Positions 57,556 through 64,000 of a stretch of 64,000 nucleotides of DNA are shown in pieces. The translations under genes were made by a program, and so were the position numbers. Below the pieces are notes generated by a model. That model saw only the letters and a list, made by a program, of their open reading frames with translations. It had not been told where the DNA came from and made no database searches. Position 1 is the stretch's first letter, and each line of letters opens with the position of its first letter. Source of the stretch: Rhizobiales bacterium UBA3584 (lineage in GTDB: Bacteria > Pseudomonadota > Alphaproteobacteria > Rhizobiales > Devosiaceae); the NCBI GenBank assembly GCA_002375765.1, contig DFMV01000005.1, forward strand, positions 1 to 64,000, in the 5' to 3' direction.

Positions 57556-57755
57556 GGAAAACTCCAGCCAAATGCAGCGCGTCGAAAGCGCGCTTGCTGG
57601 CATGAAGCGGAGGGATTTGCAACTGGATCGGCGATGGACCAGCGATGCATTACATCTGAATTGACGAACAATCTGTCGGTGACGGCTGGGTTTCTCGAAA
57701 CAGCGGAATGCGGCAGAGTCCGGTCATCGCAAATCACGCACTGGACGCAAAGACC

Positions 57756-58136
57756 ATGAACGCGCTTCAAACCTATCTTCCGACCGTGGGTCGCATCTTT
57801 TTGGCTATCATCTTCATCCTCGCCGGCCTGAGCAAAATCACCGCGATCGAGGGCAATGTGGGCTATATGGAAGCTTTCGGAGTTCCGGGCTTTCTGATCT
57901 GGCTGGTGATCATCGTCGAAGTGGTTGGCGGTGTCATGCTGGCGGCGGGCTACAAGACCCGGTGGGCCGCTGCAGCTCTGGGCGGCTTCTCTCTCGCCTC
58001 TGCCCTGATCTTCCACACCGATTTTTCCAACCAGATGGAAATGACCAACTTTCTCAAGAATCTCGCCATCACGGGCGGCATGCTCTACGTCATCGCCTTC
58101 GGGCCAGGGGCGCTGGCCGTCGACATGCGCAAATAG
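57756..58136 (+). CDS. DoxX family membrane protein
   Basis: A 126-residue protein with four membrane helices. It opens MNALQTYLPTVGRIFLAI and has the DoxX block LAGLSKITAIEGN and VEVVGGVMLAAGYKTRWAA. DoxX proteins are related to a subunit of archaeal thiosulfate-quinone oxidoreductase; bacterial homologues have been linked to redox stress and quinone metabolism, without a firm role. ATG at 57756 is favoured by the family N-terminus; another in-frame ATG lies at 57708. Confidence 0.88.
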   Translation: MNALQTYLPTVGRIFLAIIFILAGLSKITAIEGNVGYMEAFGVPGFLIWLVIIVEVVGGVMLAAGYKTRWAAAALGGFSLASALIFHTDFSNQMEMTNFLKNLAITGGMLYVIAFGPGALAVDMRK

Positions 58137-58154
58137 AGGCAAGACGCCGGAGAC

Positions 58155-58185
58155 GAAAAGGGGCCGCGAAAGCGGCCCTTTTTTC
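58155..58185. terminator. Bidirectional terminator, DoxX / hisG
   Basis: GGGCCGC-GAAA-GCGGCCC stem with a GNRA loop, preceded by four A and followed by six T. It lies between the DoxX gene (plus) and hisG (minus), whose stop codon adjoins it, and can end both transcripts. Confidence 0.88.
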
Positions 58186-58894
58186 ATGGCTGGAAGCGCG
58201 TGGCGCCGATCGCACCGGCGAGGCGATCAAGGATCGCGCGTTTTCCGTCGTGCCAATTCGCATTGCGGGCGACGAGCAGCAAGGACTCGCTTTTGAGCAT
58301 TACGCCGTCCTCGAGGATGCGCAGGCCGTTGGCCTTCAGCGTCGAACCGGTCGAGGTGATGTCGACGATGAGATCGGCGGCGCCCGATGCCGGCGCTGCC
58401 TCGGTGGCGCCCAGGCTTTCGACGATCCGGTATTCGGCAATACCGTGGGCGGCGAAATGGCGGCGGGTGAGATTGACGAATTTGGTGGCGATCCTAAGCC
58501 AGCGGCCATGGCGGGCGCGGAAATCGGCAGCAACGTCGGAAAGGTCGTCCATCGTGGTGACGTCGATCCAGGAATCGGGCACCGCAACCACTGCATCGGC
58601 GCGGCCAAAGCCGAGGCGCTTGACGATTTCGACCTGCTGGGGGCCGGTTTCGGCGGTTTCGTGGATCAAGTCCTCGCCGGTGATGCCGATATCGATAGTG
58701 CCGCGGATCAGTTCACGAGCGATCTCGGAGGCTGAGAGGAAGCGGACAATCACGTCGGGCATGGCCGCCATTTCGCCCAGATAGGAGCGCGCGCCGCCGG
58801 GACGCTCGATGGTCAGACCGGCCTTCTCAAAAATGGCTATCGCTTCTTCCTGAATACGGCCCTTGGAGGGGAGCGCGAGCATGATCGAACTCAT
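58184..58894 (-). CDS. hisG: ATP phosphoribosyltransferase, short form
   Basis: First enzyme of histidine synthesis, joining ATP and PRPP. At 236 residues it is the short form, which lacks the C-terminal regulatory domain and needs HisZ. Marks are LALPSKGRIQEEA at the N-terminus, TIDIGITGEDLI, and the PRPP-binding DLIVDITSTGSTLKANGL. Its ATG overlaps the hisZ stop in an ATGA quartet, giving matched synthesis of both subunits. Confidence 0.97.
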   Translation of the reverse strand: MSSIMLALPSKGRIQEEAIAIFEKAGLTIERPGGARSYLGEMAAMPDVIVRFLSASEIARELIRGTIDIGITGEDLIHETAETGPQQVEIVKRLGFGRADAVVAVPDSWIDVTTMDDLSDVAADFRARHGRWLRIATKFVNLTRRHFAAHGIAEYRIVESLGATEAAPASGAADLIVDITSTGSTLKANGLRILEDGVMLKSESLLLVARNANWHDGKRAILDRLAGAIGATRFQP

Positions 58895-59970
58895 GGGCGA
58901 ACCTCCGCTTCCAGTCTATCCACCCAGACCGCACAACCAACGGCGGGGATGTCTTGGGACGCGCCGAGGCGCCTGAGCAGACGGTCATATTGTCCGCCGG
59001 AGACGAGCACCAGCCCCCCTGCCCCAGTGACCTCGAAGGTGATGCCGGTGTAATAATCGAGGCGTGGAGAAAAGCCGGCGTCGAACAGGACCGATTTCGC
59101 CTTGAGGCCATCGCGCAATTGGGCTACCCGGCGGCTTGCACCCTGCAGCGCGGTCGTCAGATCAGTGCCGGTGGATCGACCGAGAGCATCGATTGCCGCG
59201 AGCGATTTATCGGCGGGGCCGGAGATCGCGAGATAATTGCGCAGCAGATCGATGGTCGGGCCGGGAACGTGCTGGGCTTCGAGCGCCTGCTTTTCGAGAT
59301 AGCGGGCGGCGATTTCCTCGGGTGTCCGGCTTTCGGTGAGGCTCAGCCCGTTGGTGAGCATGAGTTCGCCCACCCAATCGGCAATATCATTGGCCGGAAG
59401 CCCGGCCGGTCCAGCCATTGGTGGCCTTGGATCGGCCAGCCGGTCGAGCAGCGCGGACATGGCTTCGGGATGGCCGAAGCGGGCACGAACGCGCGGGCGC
59501 CAGACATCGGGCATGTCGCAGGCGGCCAGCACTGTTTCAAACAGGTCGATATCACCGACGCGGACATGGGAGGCGGTCACGCCATAAATGTCGGTGACGG
59601 CGCGGGCAAAACCGATCACCTGATCAAGCGCTGCATCGGCATCGGGGAGCGCCAAAAGCTCCATGCCACCCTGATCGAACTGGGCGGGGCCGTCGGTGCG
59701 CTGGCGGAAGACCGGACCAAGATAACCATAGGCGGCTGGAGTGGCAGCGCCATTGGCGATGTGGTCGATTGCGATGGGCAGGGTGAAATCGGGGCGCAGA
59801 CAGAATTCCGAGCCATCCATGCCTTGCGTGAGGATCATGCGTGCACCCAGTTCCTCGCCCGCCAGATCGAAGTAGGCGGCTGGGGAGACGAGGATCGGTG
59901 GCGCGACAAGAGTGACGCCGGGGGCCGAAACCAGAGCTTCAAGAGCGGCGCGGCGGGCTGCTGCAGTCAT
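58891..59970 (-). CDS. hisZ: ATP phosphoribosyltransferase regulatory subunit
   Basis: A 359-residue paralogue of histidyl-tRNA synthetase that lacks aminoacylation activity and controls HisG feedback by histidine. It keeps the catalytic-core-like segments LRPDFTLPIA, YLGPVFRQR and RLDYYTGITFEV, but lacks the anticodon-binding domain. It starts at the ATG at 59970, overlapping the hisS stop in TAATG. Encoded in hisS-hisZ-hisG. Confidence 0.95.
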   Translation of the reverse strand: MTAAARRAALEALVSAPGVTLVAPPILVSPAAYFDLAGEELGARMILTQGMDGSEFCLRPDFTLPIAIDHIANGAATPAAYGYLGPVFRQRTDGPAQFDQGGMELLALPDADAALDQVIGFARAVTDIYGVTASHVRVGDIDLFETVLAACDMPDVWRPRVRARFGHPEAMSALLDRLADPRPPMAGPAGLPANDIADWVGELMLTNGLSLTESRTPEEIAARYLEKQALEAQHVPGPTIDLLRNYLAISGPADKSLAAIDALGRSTGTDLTTALQGASRRVAQLRDGLKAKSVLFDAGFSPRLDYYTGITFEVTGAGGLVLVSGGQYDRLLRRLGASQDIPAVGCAVWVDRLEAEVRP

Positions 59971-61505
59971 TATCCGTTCGCCTTCATCCATGCGGCAACG
60001 GCCGGGATCTGTTTGACGAAATCGACCATTTGATCGCGCGGGACAGAATATTGGCCGGGGCGTTCGGTTTTCCAGGCGGTGTTGTCGGTGATCGAGGCGG
60101 CGGCTTCGGCGCCAACAGCCAAATCCTTGATCTGCACAACACCCTGCTCGCGTTCGTCGGAACCCTGGATGATGACGGCAGGGGCGTGGCGCTTATCGGC
60201 GTATTTCATCTGCTTGCCCATGTTCTTGGAGCTGCCAAGGAACAACTCGGCACGGATGCCCGCAGCGCGCAGTTCGGCGACCATTTTCTGGTAGTCGGCG
60301 ATGCGGTCCTTTTCCATGACGGTGACGACGACGGGGCCGGTGACCGGGGCGGCATCGAGATTGCCGGTGAGTTTGAGCGCCGAAGCGAGGCGCGAGACGC
60401 CGATTGAAAAGCCGGTGGCGGGCGTGTGCTCGTTGCGAAAGCGCGAGACGAGGCCGTCATAGCGGCCGCCGCCGCCGACCGAGCCGAACACGACGTCCTG
60501 GCCCTTTTCGTTCTGAACGGTGAAGGTCAATTCGATTTCGAAGACCGGGCCGGTATAATATTCGAGGCCGCGGACCACGGATGGGTCGATCTTGATGCGG
60601 TCGGCACGATAGCCAGCGGAGGCGAAAAGCGCGGCCATCGATTGCAGTTCAGAAAAGCCTTCGGCGAAGGCTTGTGTGATCTTGAATTTGGCCAGCGCAG
60701 GTGTCTTAAACTCGGCGTCCAAGAACCCGTCGGGCCCAGCGTCTGCCTCAAGGTCGACCAAATCATCGAGCCGCTCGGAGCTCATCATTTCGATAACGGC
60801 TTGGGCCTGATCCGGGTAGAGCCTTGCACCCTCGGTAAAATCCCCACTCTCATCCTTACGACCCTCGCCCAATAGAAGCCGAACGCCTTCAGGGCCGAAC
60901 TTGTCCAACTTGTCGATGGCCCGCAACACTGTCAGCTTCTGAGCCTCATCAACAACGCCGATGGCCTGCATCACGCCGTCGAGCACCTTGCGGTTGCTGA
61001 CGCGGACGACGTACTTGCCGGCAAGACCTAGGGCATCCATGGTGTCGGCCATCATCATGCACATTTCCGCATCCGATTCCGGGCCGCCGGCGCCCACGGT
61101 ATCAGCGTCGAACTGCATGAACTGGCGGAAGCGGCCGGGGCCGGGCTTTTCGTTGCGGAACACCCAGCCCTGCCGGTAGGAGCGGAAGGGCTTGGGCAGG
61201 TCCTGATAGTTCTGGGCGAAGTAGCGGGCGAGCGGCGCCGTCAAATCGTAGCGCAGGCTCATCCACTGATCGTCATCGTCCTGCACGGAAAACACCCCGG
61301 CATTGGGGCGGTCCGTGTCGGGGAGAAACTTGCCCAGGGTTTCGGTGTATTCGAAAAACGGGGTCTGGATGGGATCGAAGCCGTAGCGCTCGTACACATG
61401 GCGGATTTTGGCGACCATCTGTTCGATGGCGGCGAGGTCTGCGGGTTCGGAGTCGACAAAACCGCGCGGCAGGCGCGGCTCGATGAGCGCTGAATTCTTG
61501 GCCAT
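59970..61505 (-). CDS. hisS: Histidyl-tRNA synthetase
   Basis: Class II synthetase, 511 residues, charging tRNA-His. Motif 2 is visible as [27 protein letters not shown] (split: [14 protein letters not shown]), and the HisA-type motif as [15 protein letters not shown]. The N-terminal [15 protein letters not shown] and long C-terminal anticodon domain fit the alphaproteobacterial HisRS, which differs from the E. coli type. The ATG at 61505 has AGGGA upstream. First gene of the operon with hisZ and hisG. Confidence 0.97.
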   Translation of the reverse strand: MAKNSALIEPRLPRGFVDSEPADLAAIEQMVAKIRHVYERYGFDPIQTPFFEYTETLGKFLPDTDRPNAGVFSVQDDDDQWMSLRYDLTAPLARYFAQNYQDLPKPFRSYRQGWVFRNEKPGPGRFRQFMQFDADTVGAGGPESDAEMCMMMADTMDALGLAGKYVVRVSNRKVLDGVMQAIGVVDEAQKLTVLRAIDKLDKFGPEGVRLLLGEGRKDESGDFTEGARLYPDQAQAVIEMMSSERLDDLVDLEADAGPDGFLDAEFKTPALAKFKITQAFAEGFSELQSMAALFASAGYRADRIKIDPSVVRGLEYYTGPVFEIELTFTVQNEKGQDVVFGSVGGGGRYDGLVSRFRNEHTPATGFSIGVSRLASALKLTGNLDAAPVTGPVVVTVMEKDRIADYQKMVAELRAAGIRAELFLGSSKNMGKQMKYADKRHAPAVIIQGSDEREQGVVQIKDLAVGAEAAASITDNTAWKTERPGQYSVPRDQMVDFVKQIPAVAAWMKANG

Positions 61506-61723
61506 GAGTTTGGTCCCTGAAGTCCCTAGAATACGGGGCTTTTGCAATACGCGCCGTTCCTAAACGATATGCCGTTTGGAGACAAGGCAAGGGAGCACTG
61601 TTGCCATTAAGCCACAGGCAAACGGCAAGTGCGACATCCCGTCACATCAGGGGTTGGCGATCACGGATTCGTTAGCTAGAAGTTCGGCGTCTTCAACACG
61701 AACCTCTTAAGGGAGGCGTTCCT

Positions 61724-61816
61724 ATGACAGCATTCGCAAACGTCCTCACCCGTGGTGTTGAAGCCTACGGTCGGTCCCTGGGCCGCCGTCTCAATCGCAC
61801 CGGCGTCAAAGCCTGA
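61724..61816 (+). CDS. Predicted 30-residue basic protein
   Basis: A short frame reading MTAFANVLTRGVEAYG followed by RSLGRRLNRTGVKA, with a strong GGGAGG site 6-7 bases before the ATG. The site and good spacing are the evidence; the length is below usual gene-calling limits. It is Arg-rich, and its composition resembles small DUF1127-type proteins, but without their signature. Divergent from hisS, with about 218 bases between. It could be a leader peptide or a small RNA-binding protein. Confidence 0.45.
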   Translation: MTAFANVLTRGVEAYGRSLGRRLNRTGVKA

Positions 61817-62031
61817 CACCGAACTTTGCGGTAATCGGGTCGTCCTACTCGGCCTGATCTTCAAAAACACCCCCAAAGCCAACCAATCCTGACGACAGCA
61901 CATCTGCGTCCTGCCGCCCGGATTCCAACCAGACTTAACCTTTGGACGCGTTTCCGGGCCGGATGAACCGACTCCGAAAATGTCTCCAGCAACATGGAGC
62001 CAGTGCGCCTTTGCGCGCCTGGGTGACGACG

Positions 62032-62277
62032 ATGTCGCACGTAAATATGCAAGTGGAAGGCGCTATCCTGCGCATTTCCGTCGATACACTGGTGGCAGAA
62101 CACGGCAAATGGCGCGTGGTAATGGCCGCCATCAAGGCAATGGTTCGCGGCAGGCGCCGGGTACAAACGGTCCGCCCGCAAGACTTGCCCAATTCGGTCC
62201 GCGCCGACATAGGGCTGCCAACTGTCGTGGACCCGCCTAGAATGCCGACGGTGATGATGGTCTTTGCACGGCCATAA
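62032..62277 (+). CDS. Hypothetical small basic protein with DUF1127-like motif
   Basis: An 81-residue frame from the ATG at 62032. Its centre, AIKAMVRGRRRVQTVRPQDLPNSVRADIGLP, contains an Arg-rich stretch and the segment DLPNSVRADIGLP, which resembles the DUF1127 core (L..R.L.DIGL). The start is uncertain; the frame is open back to 61942 and another ATG lies at 62047. No strong ribosome binding site. Coding status is not certain, as GC-rich DNA here keeps several frames open. Confidence 0.45.
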   Translation: MSHVNMQVEGAILRISVDTLVAEHGKWRVVMAAIKAMVRGRRRVQTVRPQDLPNSVRADIGLPTVVDPPRMPTVMMVFARP

Positions 62278-62346
62278 CCGTCGGCGAATTAACGGGACGC
62301 AAGCTTTGGGCCTTTCCGCATTGACAGCGGGAAGGCCTAAATATCT

Positions 62347-62955
62347 TCAGGGGCGCACAAATTGGGCACGCTGCGCCTCGATAGGGCCGCGGCAGTGGCA
62401 TTCCTCCATATGGTCATTGACCATGCCCATGGCCTGCATGAAGGCATAACAGGTGGTCGGGCCGACGAAGGAAAAGCCGCGCTTTTTAAGGTCTTTCGAG
62501 AGTGCGATCGAGGCCGGGGCCGTACCGATGGTGCGCAAGGTATCCCAGGAATAATCAGCTGGACGATCGGCAGCGGACGGCTCGAAACGCCAGAAATAGG
62601 CCGCAAGCGAACCGAACTCACTGCGCAGTTCCTGGGCGCGGCGGGCATTGTTGATGGTCGAAACGATTTTGCCCCGGTGGCGCACGATGCCCGCATCAGC
62701 CAGGAGGCGGTCGATATCGGGCTCGTCGAAAGCGGCGACCCTCTCGATATCGAAGCCAGCGAAGGCAGCGCGGAAATTTTCGCGTTTTTTCAGGATGGTG
62801 AGCCAGGAGAGGCCCGACTGAAAGCCTTCAAGGCAAAGCTTTTCAAAAAGGCGCGTGTCGTTGGTGACCGGATAGCCCCATTCGGTATCGTGATAGGATT
62901 GGTAAAGCGGATCGCTGCCAGCCCAGGGGCAGCGCACGGGAGCGGCATCTGTCAT
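62347..62955 (-). CDS. tag: DNA-3-methyladenine glycosylase I
   Basis: Base-excision repair enzyme removing 3-methyladenine from alkylated DNA. The 202-residue protein starts RCPWAGSDPLYQSYHDTEWG, has LEGFQSGLSWLTILKKRENF with the catalytic-site Glu, and ends with zinc ligands in MVNDHMEECHC. The ATG at 62955 starts the conserved region; the frame runs 19 codons further. Monocistronic as far as visible. Confidence 0.96.
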   Translation of the reverse strand: MTDAAPVRCPWAGSDPLYQSYHDTEWGYPVTNDTRLFEKLCLEGFQSGLSWLTILKKRENFRAAFAGFDIERVAAFDEPDIDRLLADAGIVRHRGKIVSTINNARRAQELRSEFGSLAAYFWRFEPSAADRPADYSWDTLRTIGTAPASIALSKDLKKRGFSFVGPTTCYAFMQAMGMVNDHMEECHCRGPIEAQRAQFVRP

Positions 62956-63082
62956 GGAATCGTCTCGCTGAAGCATTTGGATAACCATAGCCCTAGAGCA
63001 AGATTTAACCATCCCATTTGACTCAATCTTTGCCGATTAAGGACAGGATCGCTCTTGTTTTCAAGCTCGACACGAGGCGCCG

Positions 63083-63697
63083 ATGATCCGTATGACCGTT
63101 GCCCTAATTGCCGTCTTCATGCTGGCCGCGACCGCGCAGGCCGGCCCGGGCTATCGTGGGTATCTCAACGCCATGTTCGGGCCACCGCCGGGGATGGTTT
63201 TGACGCCAGATGAGCCCCAGACCCTGCTCGAATATCAGACGGACTATGTCAGCCATCCGATGTGGCTGCGGCAAGTTGTCAATTACCGGACCAGCGAAGC
63301 GCCGGGCACGCTGATTGTCGATACGCGCCGGCATTTTTTGTTTCTGGTCATGCCGAACGGGCGGGCCATGCGGTATGGAATCGGAGTGGCGCGGACCGGG
63401 TTCGAATGGAGCGGAACGCATCGGGTGAGTGCCAAGCGCGAATGGCCGAGTTGGACACCGCCGGCCGAAATGCATGCTCGCCAGCCGGGGCTGCCTAGGT
63501 TCATGCCGGGAGGCCCGAACAATCCGATGGGCGCCCGGGCGCTCTATCTGGGTTCGACCCTCTATCGCATCCACGGAACAAACGAGCCGTGGAGCATCGG
63601 GCGGTCGGTCTCATCGGGGTGTATCCGCATGACCAATGAGGATATAATCGATCTCTATGGTCGCGTCCCCGTCGGGGCCAAGGTCATCGTGGTCTAG
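63083..63697 (+). CDS. L,D-transpeptidase (YkuD domain)
   Basis: A 204-residue secreted protein: signal peptide (1-20, cleavage after AQA) and a YkuD catalytic domain with the signature HGTNEPWSIGRSVSSGCIRM, split here by its two blocks HGTNEPWSIG and SSGCIRM, where Cys is the nucleophile. It likely makes 3-3 crosslinks in peptidoglycan or links proteins to it. A GAGGCG site precedes the ATG. Hyphomicrobiales carry many such paralogues. Confidence 0.95.
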   Translation: MIRMTVALIAVFMLAATAQAGPGYRGYLNAMFGPPPGMVLTPDEPQTLLEYQTDYVSHPMWLRQVVNYRTSEAPGTLIVDTRRHFLFLVMPNGRAMRYGIGVARTGFEWSGTHRVSAKREWPSWTPPAEMHARQPGLPRFMPGGPNNPMGARALYLGSTLYRIHGTNEPWSIGRSVSSGCIRMTNEDIIDLYGRVPVGAKVIVV

Positions 63698-63767
63698 GCA
63701 CCGGCAACCTGGTCGCCGGGCCAAGAGCTTGTCATTATGATTCCGAAGCGGTTGTCACGCTTTCGGT

Positions 63768-63980
63768 TCAGGCCGCGTGGGGAATGTTGAACCCCTTGTC
63801 GGCATAGTCCTTGAGTTTGTTCCGAACCGTGCGGATCGAAAGCCCGAGGATTTGAGCGGCACGGGTGCGATTGCCATTGGTCTGCCGGAGGGTGGCGAGA
63901 ATCAGCGTTCTTTCCACTTCGGCAATCGGCAACCCAACCATGGCCTCCGCCAGGTCGGCGTTTGGAGCAAAGTCGTACAC
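63768..63980 (-). CDS. Fis-type HTH protein resembling the FlbD C-terminus
   Basis: A 70-residue protein that is almost only a DNA-binding domain: VGLPIAEVERTLILATL, then NGNRTRAAQILGLSIRTVRNKLKDYAD, divided at the turn. This matches the C-terminal Fis HTH of the flagellar regulator FlbD, but without receiver or AAA+ domains. The GTG at 63980 has AAAGGA six bases upstream, favouring a complete short gene; however the frame stays open to the window edge, so a longer protein cannot be excluded. Confidence 0.8.
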   Translation of the reverse strand: MYDFAPNADLAEAMVGLPIAEVERTLILATLRQTNGNRTRAAQILGLSIRTVRNKLKDYADKGFNIPHAA

Positions 63981-64000
63981 TGCACGTCCTTTCTGAGCCC

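Overview
This is a chromosomal housekeeping window from an alphaproteobacterium of the order Hyphomicrobiales (Rhizobiales). A Devosia/Pelagibacterium-like lineage fits best, but that rank is inference. Support: high GC, coding on both strands, an F0 b'/b pair, the ctaC-ctaD-ctaB-coxF-ctaG-ctaE-DUF983-surf1-thrC-M16 peptidase order, an IalB-family gene beside ctaC, DUF1127, DUF2093, DUF4170 and DUF6101 proteins, short-form HisG with HisZ, and a CIRCE plus RpoH-like groES promoter. I see no rRNA, tRNA, CRISPR array, prophage, integrase or insertion sequence.

Layout. 0-1.1 kb: end of the F0 ATP synthase cluster (b', cut by the left edge, then b). 1.2-2.6 kb: RidA-family and DUF2332 genes. 2.7-7.2 kb: gcvT-gcvH-gcvPA-gcvPB on the minus strand behind a tandem glycine riboswitch with an unusually long, structured linker. 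7.7-10.4 kb: lipoprotein, peroxiredoxin, DsbD-like thiol protein, YqgE. 10.4-13.3 kb: membrane-bound degenerate GGDEF/EAL protein. 13.4-23.2 kb: the cytochrome aa3 oxidase locus running into surf1, thrC, an M16 peptidase and an acetyltransferase, with palindromic repeats around the surf1 start. 23.5-27.9 kb: IalB-like protein, DUF1127, a LysR regulator, and a MarR regulator divergent from a two-gene ABC exporter across a 51-bp nested dyad. 27.9-36.2 kb: gshA, rsmE, ubiA, DUF6101, CysQ-like phosphatase, DUF4170, DUF2093, xseA, purD. 36.3-42.6 kb: patatin, tadA, mutL, rsmD, a pseudouridine synthase with a long repetitive basic tail, and a lipoprotein. 42.7-48.9 kb: lspA, ileS, ribF, a methyltransferase and a HAD hydrolase. 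48.9-54.5 kb: a catalytically dead, TipF-like EAL protein divergent from a sigma-54-type activator with a pseudo-receiver, then two glycan glycosyltransferases. 54.6-64 kb: groESL, TauE/SafE and DoxX proteins, hisS-hisZ-hisG, a region of small DUF1127-like reading frames, tag, an L,D-transpeptidase and an isolated FlbD-type Fis HTH protein at the right edge.

Most genes are conserved core functions: respiration, one-carbon metabolism, translation, DNA repair, protein folding, histidine and threonine synthesis. I see no gene cluster that is clearly a new system. The observations most worth following are the TipF-like/pseudo-receiver activator pair with the separate FlbD-like HTH; the two-aptamer glycine riboswitch with an inserted structured linker; the nested MarR dyad; a probable non-AUG (ATA) start in the methyltransferase gene; and the repeat-derived 5' end of surf1.
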